64,000 nucleotides of DNA from Acididesulfobacillus acetoxydans (GCF_902729405.1 NZ_LR746496.1:1674001-1738000), one strand, 5' to 3'; positions 1 to 9,829 are shown, counted from the first letter of the stretch. Notes: generated from the sequence alone by a model not told the origin. Made by a program: numbers and translations.

Positions 1-1635
1 GAACCGAAAGAAATTATTGCGGCTTTAGAGAAAATAAAGCAGGAAGGTGTCGAATCGCTGGCAGTTTGTTTTTTGTTTTCATTTCTCAACAGTGAAAATG
101 AAAAAGCAGTTGAAGACTGCATCAAACAAGTCTGGCCGGAAGTTTACTATTCACTATCGTCAGCTATTCTTCCCGAGTTTAGGGAGTTTGAGCGGCTGAG
201 CACGACGGTAATAAACTCCTATCTTGGTCCGAAGATGAAAATATATATCGACAACATGCAAGAACGGGTTAAAGAAGTGGGTGTCACGGTTGAACCGTAT
301 ATCACCCAGTCCAACGGCGGGGTAATGTCGATCAGCTCCACGGTGGAGACGCCGGTCCAGACCGCGTTGTCCGGTCCGAGCGCAGGTGTTGTCGGAGCGA
401 TTTATGTGGCCGAGTCCGCGGGATTTAAAAACATTATCACTTATGACATGGGCGGCACCAGCACGGACGTTTCGCTGGTGAACAACGGGACGGCCGAATA
501 TACGACCAAACGCAAGGTTTGCGGTTTGCCGTCGGGTGTGCCGATGATCGATGTTCATGCCGTCGGGGCTGGCGGGGGAAGCATTGCCCGGGTTGACAGC
601 GCGGGAGCCCTCAAGGTTGGTCCGGAAAGCGCCGGGTCGGTACCTGGCCCGGCTTGCTACGGCTTGGGCGGGGATAATCCCGTAGTTACCGACGCCAATC
701 TGGTGCTCGGGCGCATAAACCCCAAGCATTTTCTGGGTGGGCGGATGCAAATCAAGGCGAAATACGCCGAAAAAGCAATCCGGGAAAAAGTCGCCGGAAA
801 GCTTGGGATGTCGGTAGAGGAAGCGGCTCAGGGCATTATCCGCGTCGTCAACTCGAATATGTCCCGGGCAATCCGCGTCATCACCGTCGAACGCGGCTAC
901 AATCCGTCTGATTTTACGTTGGTAGCCTATGGCGGCGCCGGTCCTTTGCATGCGGTTCACCTGGCCCAGGATATGGGCATCAAAACAGTGCTCATTCCGT
1001 CGGCCCCGGGAGTTCTTTGCGCATTCGGCCTGTTAACGGCCGATATCAAAAAGAGCTATGTCAAGACTTGGCTTTCAAAATACGATGAAGCTGGTCCGGA
1101 ACTTCTCAACAGCATTTTCAAACCGCTTATCAAACAGGGTAATGCTTGGCTTGCGTCCGAGAACGTGCCGGAAGCCAACCGCAAGTTTAATAATATCGTT
1201 GAAATGCGCTACATCGGTCAGAATTACGAACTTCAAGTCAGTGTTCGGTCCGGCGCAATCAGCCAGAGTGATTTCGAGGAGCTTAAAACCAAATTCTTTA
1301 AAGAGCATGAGAAGAACTACGGATATTTCAATCCTACCGCTCCGGTGCAATTTGTCAATTTCCGGACCGAGGCGATCGGCATTGTCGCCAAGCCGAACCT
1401 TGCTACAATCGAAAAGATGACGGATAACATTAAAAAGGCCCTGATCGAAACCAGGGAGGTTTATTTTGCCGAGACGGGGACTATTGACTGTCCGGTATAT
1501 GACCGCTATAAAATCGGCCAGATCGATCGCGTGCAAGGGCCCTGCATTATTGAGCAGATGGATTCCACCACGGTCATTCCCCCCAATACCCATTTTAAAG
1601 TCGATTGTTACGGCAACATCATCGTTACGGTTTGA
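1..1635 (+). CDS. hyuA: Hydantoinase/oxoprolinase subunit A (HyuA-type), 5' partial
   Basis: The reading frame is open from base 1, so the true start lies outside the window. This is the C-terminal 544 residues of a HyuA-family protein (usual length about 680), the ATP-binding ASKHA-fold subunit of N-methylhydantoinase, 5-oxoprolinase and acetone-carboxylase-like enzymes. Visible signatures are the phosphate-binding DMGGTSTDVSLV motif and the glycine-rich stretch GGGSIARVD followed by GPESAGSVPGPACYG. The gene is followed after 25 bases by the B subunit, as usual for the family. The family hydrolyses cyclic amides with ATP; the exact substrate cannot be read from sequence. Confidence 0.93.
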   Translation, partial: EPKEIIAALEKIKQEGVESLAVCFLFSFLNSENEKAVEDCIKQVWPEVYYSLSSAILPEFREFERLSTTVINSYLGPKMKIYIDNMQERVKEVGVTVEPYITQSNGGVMSISSTVETPVQTALSGPSAGVVGAIYVAESAGFKNIITYDMGGTSTDVSLVNNGTAEYTTKRKVCGLPSGVPMIDVHAVGAGGGSIARVDSAGALKVGPESAGSVPGPACYGLGGDNPVVTDANLVLGRINPKHFLGGRMQIKAKYAEKAIREKVAGKLGMSVEEAAQGIIRVVNSNMSRAIRVITVERGYNPSDFTLVAYGGAGPLHAVHLAQDMGIKTVLIPSAPGVLCAFGLLTADIKKSYVKTWLSKYDEAGPELLNSIFKPLIKQGNAWLASENVPEANRKFNNIVEMRYIGQNYELQVSVRSGAISQSDFEELKTKFFKEHEKNYGYFNPTAPVQFVNFRTEAIGIVAKPNLATIEKMTDNIKKALIETREVYFAETGTIDCPVYDRYKIGQIDRVQGPCIIEQMDSTTVIPPNTHFKVDCYGNIIVTV

Positions 1636-1660
1636 TAAGTATCGTTAAGGAGTGAACACC

Positions 1661-3370
1661 GTGAGTATAAAATTTGATGGCGTGTTACTCGAGATTATCG
1701 AAAATACTTTCATGTCGATTGCCGAGGAAATGGGGGCAGTCCTGGTAAAATCGGCTTACTCGACCAACATCAAAGAGCGTAAAGATTGCTCGTGCGCCAT
1801 TTTTGACGCCGAAGGTAATACCATCGCTCAGGCTGAACATATCCCTATGCATCTGGGTTCGCTGCTCGGCATGGTCCGGGATATCCGCAAAAATTACGCC
1901 CCAGAGGACATTCATGAGGGAGATATGTTCATCGCTAACGATCCCTATAACGGCGGGGGAACTCATCTGCCCGACATCGCGATTGCCTCGCCGGTCTTCT
2001 GGGAAAATGAGGTGGTAGCCTATGTTATCAATATTGCCCATCACAATGATGTGGGCGGCCGGGTTCCCGGAAGCAATGCCGCCGATTCGGAGACAATCTA
2101 TGAGGAAGGCATAAGGATTCCACCGGTAAAAATCTTCAGAAAAGGCCAGCTTGACGACGATATTCTGCGGCTGATCCTGCTCAACTGCCGGATCAACGAG
2201 ATTCGCCGCGGCGACCTTCATGCCCAGTTCGCCTGCAACCGTAAAGGAATCCAGCGCGTGCAGGAAGCCTGTAAAAAGTTCGGCAAGACGACGCTGACCG
2301 CTTACATGAAAGAATTGCTGAACTATTCGGAGCGCAAAATCCGCCAAGCTATATCCCAGATACCGAATGGGACGTTTGAATTTACCGACTACCTTGACTC
2401 CGACGGTAGGGGCAGCGCGCCGGTGCCGATCCACGTCAAGCTTGAAATCCGGGATACCGAGATATTCCTCGATTTCACCAAGAACTGCCCGCAGGTCAAA
2501 GGGGCATTGAATCTGACCGAGACCGCCCTGCTTGCCTGTATTTATTATAGTCTGAAATGTATTGTCGAGCCTTCTTTACCTTCCAATGGGGGATACTATC
2601 GGGCCATCAAGTACAAGGTCGAGCCGGGGACGCTCGTCGCTTGCAAGGATCCTGCCGCCGTGGCGGGAAGGACCGACACGGCGCAGCGGGTTGTGGACGT
2701 CATTTTCGGCGCGATGGCCCAAGTAGTTCCAAAGCGTGTAGTGGCAGGCTGCAACAGCGCCATTACCTCCATTGTTTTTGGAGGCGAGAATCCCAAGACC
2801 AACAAATTCTATATTTACCTCGAAACCGTGGCCGGCGGGTCCGGGGCCCGGTTCAATAAAGACGGTCTAGACGCCGTCCAGGTGCATATGACCAATACTT
2901 CGAATCTACCCATTGAAAGTCTGGAGAGCGAGTATCCGCTCATGGTCGAGCAGTACAAGATGATCACCGATTCCGGCGGGGCCGGGAAATACCGCGGAGG
3001 CCTCGGGATTCGTAAAGACATCAGGATCTTGGATCATCAGTGCATATTCTCGGTGAAAGCCGACCGCCAAAAACTCCCCCCGTGGGGACTTGAGGGCGGC
3101 AAAACCGGGGCAGCGGGGAAAATCGTTATCAATCCGGATTCAGCGGATCCCATAATTCTAGACTCAAAAAAATCGAATACGTTGCTTGCTCCGGGTACTA
3201 TTCTGAGTTGCCAGACTCCCGGCTCCGGCGGATACGGAGACGCCAGGGAGCGGAGCCGGGAACTGATTGTTCTTGATCTTGAGCAGGGAATGATTTCGCG
3301 GAGCAGCGCTATTGAAGACTATGGCCTGACTGAGGCAGAATTGTCCGCCATCAAAATTTTTAGTGAATAA
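1661..3370 (+). CDS. hyuB: Hydantoinase/oxoprolinase subunit B (HyuB-type)
   Basis: 569 residues, full length for the HyuB family, the partner of HyuA in ATP-dependent opening of hydantoin-like or 5-oxoproline-like rings. Family signatures include IANDPYNGGGTHLPD, GRVPGSNAADS near the N-terminus and the C-terminal QTPGSGGYGD. I place the start at the GTG at 1661 because AAGGAG at 1647-1652 sits 8 bases upstream; an in-frame GTG at 1652 overlaps that ribosome binding site. The gene forms an operon with hyuA. It is followed by a gap of about 300 bases before an unrelated regulator. Confidence 0.93.
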   Translation: MSIKFDGVLLEIIENTFMSIAEEMGAVLVKSAYSTNIKERKDCSCAIFDAEGNTIAQAEHIPMHLGSLLGMVRDIRKNYAPEDIHEGDMFIANDPYNGGGTHLPDIAIASPVFWENEVVAYVINIAHHNDVGGRVPGSNAADSETIYEEGIRIPPVKIFRKGQLDDDILRLILLNCRINEIRRGDLHAQFACNRKGIQRVQEACKKFGKTTLTAYMKELLNYSERKIRQAISQIPNGTFEFTDYLDSDGRGSAPVPIHVKLEIRDTEIFLDFTKNCPQVKGALNLTETALLACIYYSLKCIVEPSLPSNGGYYRAIKYKVEPGTLVACKDPAAVAGRTDTAQRVVDVIFGAMAQVVPKRVVAGCNSAITSIVFGGENPKTNKFYIYLETVAGGSGARFNKDGLDAVQVHMTNTSNLPIESLESEYPLMVEQYKMITDSGGAGKYRGGLGIRKDIRILDHQCIFSVKADRQKLPPWGLEGGKTGAAGKIVINPDSADPIILDSKKSNTLLAPGTILSCQTPGSGGYGDARERSRELIVLDLEQGMISRSSAIEDYGLTEAELSAIKIFSE

Positions 3371-3678
3371 AGTTTTTGATCTTCAAGGTGAGATAATATT
3401 CCAACCGTCAGTCAACGTATAATTCAAAGAATGGAAGGGGTTTTACGGTCTGAAATTTTTGCGCGCACTAAACCCAGTTTGCTTTTAAAGCGGAGAATTT
3501 AATTGGACAACTTGTAGTGATGTGGGCGGTCGGCTCTCGGGCGCGGTGGCTTCGAGGATGAATTTCTGAGGAAATCTCGTACAGGCCAGCACGACGACAG
3601 TACTAGCTCGGCGGCTATCGATAGTATTTAACTGGTAAGTTCATAATATTTACAATTGGGTGCAATAGAGGTGAAAGC
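3371..3678. other. Intergenic region upstream of the MocR-type regulator
   Basis: About 308 bases with no gene I can support. I see no clear terminator after hyuB. An AT-rich stretch around 3500-3520 and a GAGGTG ribosome binding site just before 3679 belong to the downstream regulator. Confidence 0.5.
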
Positions 3679-5184
3679 ATGATAAAAGTAAACATTGAAA
3701 GAAGCTCAAAAACGCCGATTTATCTACAAATGTTTCAACAAATTAAACAGCAAATTCTTGATAATGAAATACCCGAAGGATATAGGCTGCCATCTGAGCG
3801 AGAGTTTGCCATTTCCTTGGGGGTTAATAGAAGCACCATTGTCAACGCTTATAAAGAACTGGAAGCGGAAGGTTATTTAGAGGCAAAGGTTGGCAGAGGT
3901 ACAGTCGTTCGTGAGTTTGGCGGCAGTGCGGCACGGAAAGTTCCGGATCCCGATGAGGTTTTTAATTGGCGTGATACATTGGAAGCAGTTTCACCGATTG
4001 ATCTTTCCCGAAAAATTACGACAGATGAACAAATCCTCTCCCGAATTCGGAAACTCGTCAAAGATAGCGAAATTATTTCTTTTGTCAAAGATATTACGCC
4101 AAAAGACGGTAGCATCCCCAATCTGCTCATTGAGTCGTTTTCCCGGGTAGCGACAGCCAAAACGGCGAAGTTGTTTCAAAAAGGCCCTGTTGAAGGGTTT
4201 TCCTCCCTGCGCGAATGCGTTGTGAAAATCATGAGAAAGCGCAATGTTTCCGTCACTCAGGATCAGATTGTGATAACAAGAAACTCGCCCCACGCCCTTG
4301 ATTTAGTTGCCAGACTTTTAATAAGATCAAACGACACGGTCATTACCGATGAACCGACTTTTATGTCTTTTATCCGGATTTTTTCCCGCCATGAGGCGCG
4401 GGTGGCGACAATTCCCATGCTGAACAACGGGCAAAATAACTATTATTCTGAACATTTTTCGGAAGTGCTCCGCCGGAACTACGCCAAGTTTTTTTTGATT
4501 AGGCCGACCTATTTAAACCCTACTGGCAGGACGTTGGATCATGAAACCCGCCAGTCGATACTGGATAATGCTTACAAATTTGGAGTACCGCTTGTCGAGT
4601 ATGATCCCTATTATGATCTTTATCATGATCGGTCGCCGCCTGATCCGATAATATCAATGGACTTTAAGGATTATGTCCTTTATATTGGCTCATTCCCGCG
4701 GAGTTTGCCGCTCGATATGCAACTGGGCTGGATAGCCGGCCCCAAAGCGGTAATATCCAGGATCGCCAGGCTTAAAAGAATGGACCGAGACTATACCACC
4801 AGCATCCTCCAGTGGATTGCCGACGATTTTTGCCGCACGGGGAATATGGAAAGATATTTATACGAAGTCCGGAAACAATGCCGTCAAAACTGCCAGGCAT
4901 TTGCCGACACAATCAAAAAATATGGCCAGAATTTGATCAGGTGTATTCCTCCCCTAGGAGGCTACCATGTCTGGTGTGTCCTTCCCGAGTCGGTCAACGC
5001 CGAGCAGCTTTTAGCTGTCGCGACCCATCACAAAGTTGTTTTCATGCCTGGTGATATGTTTTTTCTTTCCGGAACTCCGGGTGAAAATCATATAAGAGTG
5101 ACCCTGTTCGATATAACCGAAAGAGAGGTAATTGAAGGAACTAAGAGATTGTGTAGGGCTGTTCAGGAAGTGGTTGAGTCTTAG
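3679..5184 (+). CDS. MocR-type GntR/aminotransferase-fold regulator with altered PLP site
   Basis: 501 residues, the usual MocR length. Residues about 5-75 form a GntR winged helix (PIYLQMFQQIKQQI, then LPSEREFA, then NRSTIVNAYKELEAEGYL). Residues about 120-490 are a fold-type I aminotransferase domain, with NPTGRTL visible near residue 282. MocR proteins normally bind pyridoxal phosphate through a lysine in an SFSK-L-P motif. Here the equivalent segment reads GSFPRSLPLDMQLGW, with Arg341 where the lysine is expected. It may therefore be a PLP-independent regulator or bind a different effector. The MFS transporter downstream on the same strand is a plausible target. Confidence 0.88.
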   Translation: MIKVNIERSSKTPIYLQMFQQIKQQILDNEIPEGYRLPSEREFAISLGVNRSTIVNAYKELEAEGYLEAKVGRGTVVREFGGSAARKVPDPDEVFNWRDTLEAVSPIDLSRKITTDEQILSRIRKLVKDSEIISFVKDITPKDGSIPNLLIESFSRVATAKTAKLFQKGPVEGFSSLRECVVKIMRKRNVSVTQDQIVITRNSPHALDLVARLLIRSNDTVITDEPTFMSFIRIFSRHEARVATIPMLNNGQNNYYSEHFSEVLRRNYAKFFLIRPTYLNPTGRTLDHETRQSILDNAYKFGVPLVEYDPYYDLYHDRSPPDPIISMDFKDYVLYIGSFPRSLPLDMQLGWIAGPKAVISRIARLKRMDRDYTTSILQWIADDFCRTGNMERYLYEVRKQCRQNCQAFADTIKKYGQNLIRCIPPLGGYHVWCVLPESVNAEQLLAVATHHKVVFMPGDMFFLSGTPGENHIRVTLFDITEREVIEGTKRLCRAVQEVVES

Positions 5185-5310
5185 TGCGCCCTGGCTGAAT
5201 CATTCCTTTGCGGAGTACAGGGGCCTAAAGGTCCGCAGCGCGCACATGGGTTGCAGCATTTCATTCATTGGAAAATCCAGACACACGCATGAGTTTAAAA
5301 AAAAAGAGTT

Positions 5311-5403
5311 ATGATGGAAATTCTTAAGGAAGAAAGGAGTATCGCAGAGATTGCCGTAGACCACGGGGTCTATCCCACACAACGAAAGAGATCGAATAGC
5401 TAG
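5311..5403 (+). pseudogene. IS3-family OrfA remnant
   Basis: A 30-codon open stretch reads MEILKEERSIAEIAVDHGVYP, which resembles the N-terminal helix-turn-helix of IS3-family OrfA proteins (pattern: lysine-glutamate rich, then IAEIA-x-x-x-GVHPNQ). It stops just after the expected VHPNQ-like segment. No OrfB, inverted repeat or other half of the element is visible. It is a scrap between the MocR regulator and the MFS gene. Confidence 0.5.
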
Positions 5404-5444
5404 GGTGTACCAAACATGGGGGATAACTTATCAGGAGAGAAAGG

Positions 5445-6749
5445 ATGGTAGTAATGGAGCAGAAAACTCAAAAAGTAGGTAATGTGCGTTGGGGTATGGC
5501 GATGTTGATTGGTTTAGGGCTTCTTATAAGCTACCTTGATCGGTTTAACATCTCAGTTGCCGGGGCAATGATGGCTACTAAGTATGGATGGAGCGCCACT
5601 AAATTGGGTTTCTTGTTTTCCGCCTTTTCATGGTCTTATGCGATCTTTCAGGTGCCAATGGCCGCGATCTTAGACAAGATTGGGGTTAAATGGATGCAAC
5701 GAGTCTGCATAACCTTGTGGGGGATAACGTCGATTGGCACGGGTTTTATCACTGGTTATGCTGGAATCTGGGTGATGCGGTTGCTGCTCGGTGTTTGCGA
5801 GGCCCCTTCTTTTTCGGCTGCTTCCAAAGGTACTAGTTACTGGTTCCCGAAACAAGAACGGGGTTTGGCTACATCGTGTTTTGATGGGGCATCTATGTTT
5901 GGCAACGCTGTTGGCGCCCTCTTGGTTTCGGTGGCTATCATTAAGTGGGGATGGCGAGGTGCCTTTTGGAGTACGGGCGTCGTAAACTTGGTGTATGCCG
6001 TCTTTTTCTGGATTCTCTACCGGGATCCCAGTGAATCAAAAAAGTTGACCAAGGAAGAATATGAATACATCAGGAGAGGCGGTGCTCAGGAGGAGGGAAG
6101 AGATAGCCAGCTGCTGTCAAATATAGGCTTGATGATGGGTAGCAGTAGAGCCTGGGGCTTAGCCATAGCAAAGGCATCTGCGGGATATATTTTCTACATG
6201 TTACTTACGTGGATGCCTTCTTATATTACTAAGGCACTCCATATGACGCTGGCTAAGGGCGCCATATATCTGGCAATTCCTTGGCTGGTAGCGACGATCA
6301 CCGATTTTTTTATTGGAGGGATTACGGTCGATTATTTTGTCCGGAAGGGCTATAATCCAAACAATGTGCGCCGGTCGGTATTCATAGTGGGAACGGTAAT
6401 CAGCGCCATCAGTATGGGACTGATAACGCTTACTTCTAATCCAAATATCGTGGTGGTATTTCTATCACTTGCGGTTGGTGGAATTACATGCACCAGCCCT
6501 GTTGTGTGGGCGATTTCAGGATTAATAGCGCCTAAGGGCATGGTGGGAAGTCTGGGCGGCTTTATTAACTTCATAAATAACATCGCTGGCATTCTTGCGC
6601 CTATAGTAACTGGGGTGCTAATAGACGCTACCGGTTCTTATAATACTGGCTTCGTGGTGGCAAGTATTGTTTTCCTGATTGGGATATTATCATATCTACT
6701 GTTGGTTGGGGACATCAATAAACCTATCGAATTGAAGATAAAAGGGTAA
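5445..6749 (+). CDS. MFS transporter, anion:cation symporter-like
   Basis: 434 residues with about 12 hydrophobic segments, fitting the major facilitator superfamily. The N-terminal segment LISYLDRFNISVAGAMM and the later RLLLGVCEAPSFSAASKG and FPKQERG segments are typical of the anion:cation symporter family (galactonate, glucarate, phthalate and similar organic anions). AGGAG at 5433-5437 supports the ATG at 5445. The transported substrate is unknown; the hydantoinase genes and the MocR regulator upstream suggest an organic anion or amino-acid derivative. A stem-loop terminator follows at 6809. Confidence 0.85.
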   Translation: MVVMEQKTQKVGNVRWGMAMLIGLGLLISYLDRFNISVAGAMMATKYGWSATKLGFLFSAFSWSYAIFQVPMAAILDKIGVKWMQRVCITLWGITSIGTGFITGYAGIWVMRLLLGVCEAPSFSAASKGTSYWFPKQERGLATSCFDGASMFGNAVGALLVSVAIIKWGWRGAFWSTGVVNLVYAVFFWILYRDPSESKKLTKEEYEYIRRGGAQEEGRDSQLLSNIGLMMGSSRAWGLAIAKASAGYIFYMLLTWMPSYITKALHMTLAKGAIYLAIPWLVATITDFFIGGITVDYFVRKGYNPNNVRRSVFIVGTVISAISMGLITLTSNPNIVVVFLSLAVGGITCTSPVVWAISGLIAPKGMVGSLGGFINFINNIAGILAPIVTGVLIDATGSYNTGFVVASIVFLIGILSYLLLVGDINKPIELKIKG

Positions 6750-6808
6750 GTGTGGATTCGCTCAAGCCAACGGGTGCCAAAATGCTATCCGTTGCTCACT
6801 CCAATTGA

Positions 6809-6836
6809 GGCCACGATAGTGGCCGTTTTTCTTTTG
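6809..6836 (+). terminator. Rho-independent terminator after the MFS gene
   Basis: A perfect 6-bp stem, GGCCAC with loop GATA and GTGGCC, is followed by GTTTTTCTTTT. It lies 60 bases after the MFS stop codon and just before the IS boundary at 6880. Confidence 0.8.
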
Positions 6837-6879
6837 CGCTCATAAAAGGAACCACTGTACCTAGTAGCGATCTCTTTAA

Positions 6880-7985
6880 CTCGGCTTCGACAGTTTTTCG
6901 TGGATTTAGGCATCCGTTAAAAAATGGATGCCTTTATTCATGCGGGTTTCAGGGCTTATCCACAGGCAAAAACAGAGAAAATGTGTAGGCACACGGTTAT
7001 ATGGATAAGCCGTGGAAATCCCTTATTAATACTTGAAGGTATGTCTGACTTGTGGTAAAATGTAGGCATGTATATACGTGTGACGTCTCGTAAGAACAAA
7101 GATAATAGTGTGGTTAAGTACGTTCAGTTAGCTCATAACGTTCGTAATCCGAAAACCGGCTCTCCGCAGGCGAATGTCCTTTTTAATTTCGGACGCTTGG
7201 ATCGGTTGGATATGGAGTCCCTTCGCCGGCTGGAACGCAGTATCCGGCGTTTCCTTGGGGAACCGCTCGATCCGGTGGAGGCCCCGAAACCGGAGTTCCT
7301 CTCCTGTCGCCCGCTGGGCGGTGCCTGGTTTCTGGATCAGCTCTGGCGGAAACTCGGAATCGATAGCATTTTGAAGCGCCGCTTGAAAGAGCGCGAGTAT
7401 CGCACGGAGGTGGAACGCGCTCTGTTCGCGATGGTGGCTAACCGGGCTTTGGCACCTTTGAGCAAGCTGCAATTGGAGAAATGGGTGCCCGAAAAGGTAG
7501 TCATTCCCGGCCTTGCGAACGTGGAGGTTCAGCACTGCTATCGCGCGATGGATTTCCTCTTGGAATCCCAAGAAGACGTTGAGCGAGAGGTGTTTTATGC
7601 CGTAGCGGACTTGTTCCATCTTGAAGTCGACCTCCTGTTCTTCGATACCACTTCGACTTACTTTGAAATGGACGCGTGGGACGATGAGGAACAGGACTTA
7701 AAGGCGCTGGGTCACTCGAAGGACAGCCGGCCCGATTTGCCCCAAATTGTGATCGGCCTGGCGGTCACACGGGACGGGATCCCGATTCGCTCTTGGGTCT
7801 GGCCCGACAATACCTCCGATATGTCGGTTATCCCGGAAGTCAAGCGGGATCTGGCGGGTTGGAAGTTGGGGCGGGTCGTGAGTGTGATGGATAGGGGTTT
7901 TTCCTCCGAGGAAAACTTGCGGATTCTGCAAAGGACCGGGGGCCACTACATCGCTGGAGAACGTCTTAGAGCCGGTAAGCCCGAA
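6880..7985 (+). mobile_element. IS1634-type element, copy 1, truncated at its right end
   Basis: The left inverted repeat is at 6880-6894 (CTCGGCTTCGACAGT). It is followed by a 7-bp stem-loop (6909-6932) ending in TTTATT, a DnaA-box-like TTATCCACA at 6956-6964, the subterminal motif GTGTAGGCACAC, and the transposase. The element stops at 7985, where the left end of a second, nearly identical copy begins. The two copies are offset by 1106 bases and differ at roughly a dozen positions by eye, so copy 2 is not a simple recent tandem duplication of copy 1. Confidence 0.85.
7033..7061 (+). promoter_or_regulatory. Promoter of IS1634 transposase copy 1 (likely leaderless)
   Basis: TTGAAG at 7033-7038 and TAAAAT at 7056-7061 are separated by exactly 17 bases. 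The transposase ATG is only 6 bases after the -10 box and there is no ribosome binding site. The predicted transcript would therefore begin at or next to the start codon. Confidence 0.65.
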
Positions 7986-8015
7986 CTCGGCTTCGACAGT
8001 TTTTCGTGGATTTAG
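7068..8015 (+). pseudogene. IS1634-family transposase, copy 1, C-terminally truncated
   Basis: About 306 residues match copy 2 nearly perfectly (N-terminal region, the DTTSTYFE aspartate motif, and VMDRGFSSEE with the second catalytic aspartate). The frame then runs into the left end of copy 2, adding about nine foreign residues before a stop at 8013-8015. The C-terminal part with the catalytic glutamate is missing, so the protein should be inactive as a transposase. It could still bind the element ends if expressed. Confidence 0.9.
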
Positions 8016-8138
8016 GCATCCGTTAAAAAATGGATGCCTTTATTCATGCGGGTTTCAGGGCTTATCCACAGGCAAAAACAGTGAAAATGTGTAGGCACAC
8101 GATTATGTGGATAAGCTGTGGATAGCCCTTATTAATAC

Positions 8139-8167
8139 TTGAAGGTATGTCTGACTTGTGGTAAAAT
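8139..8167 (+). promoter_or_regulatory. Promoter of IS1634 transposase copy 2 (likely leaderless)
   Basis: TTGAAG and TAAAAT with 17-base spacing, identical to copy 1. The ATG at 8174 follows 6 bases after the -10 box, with no Shine-Dalgarno sequence. Confidence 0.65.
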
Positions 8168-8173
8168 GTAGGC

Positions 8174-9829
8174 ATGTATATACGTGTGACGTCTCGTAAG
8201 AACAAAGATAATAGTGTGGTTAAGTACGTTCAGTTAGCTCATAACGTTCGTAATCCGGAAACCGGCTCTCCGCAGGCGAATGTCCTTTTTAATTTCGGAC
8301 GTTTGGATCGGTTGGATATGGAGTCCCTTCGCCGGCTGGAACGCAGTATCCGGCGTTTCCTCGGGGAACCGCTCGATCCGGTGGAGGCCCCGAAACCGGA
8401 GCTCCTCTCCTGTCGCCCGCTGGGCGGTGCCTGGTTTCTGGATCAGCTCTGGCGGAAACTCGGAATCGATAGCATTTTGAAGCGCCGCTTGAAAGAGCGC
8501 GAGTATCGCACGGAGGTGGAACGCGCTCTGTTCGCGATGGTGGCTAACCGGGCTTTGGCACCTTTGAGCAAGCTGCAATTGGAGAAATGGGTGCCCGAAA
8601 AGGTAGTCATTCCCGGCCTTGCGAACGTGGAGGTTCAGCACTGCTATCGCGCGATGGATTTCCTCTTGGAATCCCAGGAAGACGTTGAGCGAGAGGTGTT
8701 TTATGCCGTAGCGGACTTGTTCTATCTTGAAGTCGATCTCCTGTTCTTCGATACCACCTCGACTTACTTTGAAATGGACGCGTGGGACGATGAGGAACAG
8801 GACTTAAAGGCGCTGGGTCACTCAAAGGACAGCCGGCCCGATTTGCCCCAAATTGTGATCGGCCTGGCGGTCACACGGGACGGGATCCCGATTCGCTCTT
8901 GGGTCTGGCCCGGCAATACCTCCGATATGTCGGTTATCCCGGAAGTGAAGCGGGATCTGGCGGGTTGGAAGTTGGGGCGGGTCGTGAGTGTGATGGATAG
9001 GGGTTTTTCCTCCGAGGAAAACTTGCGGATTCTGCAAAGGACCGGGGGCCACTACATCGCTGGAGAACGTCTTAGAGCCGGTAAGCCCGAAGTCGAGGAG
9101 GCCCTCTCCCATCCCGGAAGGTTTCGCACGCTTCAAGAGAATCTGGAGGCGAAAGAAGTCGTTGTCGGCCACGGAGAGGCCCGCATCCGCTACGTTCTGG
9201 TCCGTAACCCTGCGGAAGCCAAGCGTGATGCCCATACCCGCACCAAGCACCTGGAGAAGCTGAAGCAGAAGCTCGCGAAGCTGAAGGAGCTGGACGGAGA
9301 AGCGCACACCAAAGCCCACTGTGCCCTCTACAGCCATATCGTCTACAAGCGATATTTGCAAATCGATGCTAAAGGCAACCTTAGGATTAACCAGAAAGCG
9401 GTCAAAGCCGCGGAAAGGCTGGACGGGAAATACCTTATCCGCACCTCGGATGACACCCTCTCCATAGAGGATATCACCTTGGGCTTCAAACAGCTTTGGG
9501 AAGTGGAGCGGGCTTTTCGCACGCTCAAAACGACTCTGGAGCTACGGCCTGTTTACCACCGAAAAGACGATCGGATCTGTGCCCATGTCCTGCTGTGTTG
9601 GCTGGCTTTGCTCCTGGTACGCCTGGCAGAAGTAGAGACTCAACAAACCTGGGCCAACCTTCGTTTCGAACTGGGGAAAATTTATCTCGTCGAGTGGGAA
9701 TCGACGGACGGGAAAGTCTTTCAAAGGACAGAATTAACCCAAGAGCAAACGGGTATTTTTTCAGCACTCAAATTGCCGGAACCCCCGAGAATATGGGATA
9801 TTTCGCTTCCCAAGGGACAAAAAGTGTAG
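8174..9829 (+). CDS. IS1634-family transposase, intact
   Basis: 551 residues, full length for IS1634-family DDE transposases. Catalytic candidates are the aspartate in FFDTTSTYFE (about residue 194), the aspartate in VMDRGFSSEE (about residue 275) and the glutamate in LWEVERAFRTLKTTLELRP (about residue 443). The N-terminus YIRVTSRKNKDNSVVKYVQL is typical of the family. No ribosome binding site precedes the ATG; the promoter position implies a leaderless transcript. This is the only complete transposase of the local IS stack and could mobilise truncated copy 1 ends in trans. Confidence 0.93.
   Translation: MYIRVTSRKNKDNSVVKYVQLAHNVRNPETGSPQANVLFNFGRLDRLDMESLRRLERSIRRFLGEPLDPVEAPKPELLSCRPLGGAWFLDQLWRKLGIDSILKRRLKEREYRTEVERALFAMVANRALAPLSKLQLEKWVPEKVVIPGLANVEVQHCYRAMDFLLESQEDVEREVFYAVADLFYLEVDLLFFDTTSTYFEMDAWDDEEQDLKALGHSKDSRPDLPQIVIGLAVTRDGIPIRSWVWPGNTSDMSVIPEVKRDLAGWKLGRVVSVMDRGFSSEENLRILQRTGGHYIAGERLRAGKPEVEEALSHPGRFRTLQENLEAKEVVVGHGEARIRYVLVRNPAEAKRDAHTRTKHLEKLKQKLAKLKELDGEAHTKAHCALYSHIVYKRYLQIDAKGNLRINQKAVKAAERLDGKYLIRTSDDTLSIEDITLGFKQLWEVERAFRTLKTTLELRPVYHRKDDRICAHVLLCWLALLLVRLAEVETQQTWANLRFELGKIYLVEWESTDGKVFQRTELTQEQTGIFSALKLPEPPRIWDISLPKGQKV

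Noticed and set aside
160-960. 266-codon open frame on the - strand opposite hyuA
   Set aside because: Shadow frame of a well-supported gene with strong family motifs on the + strand.
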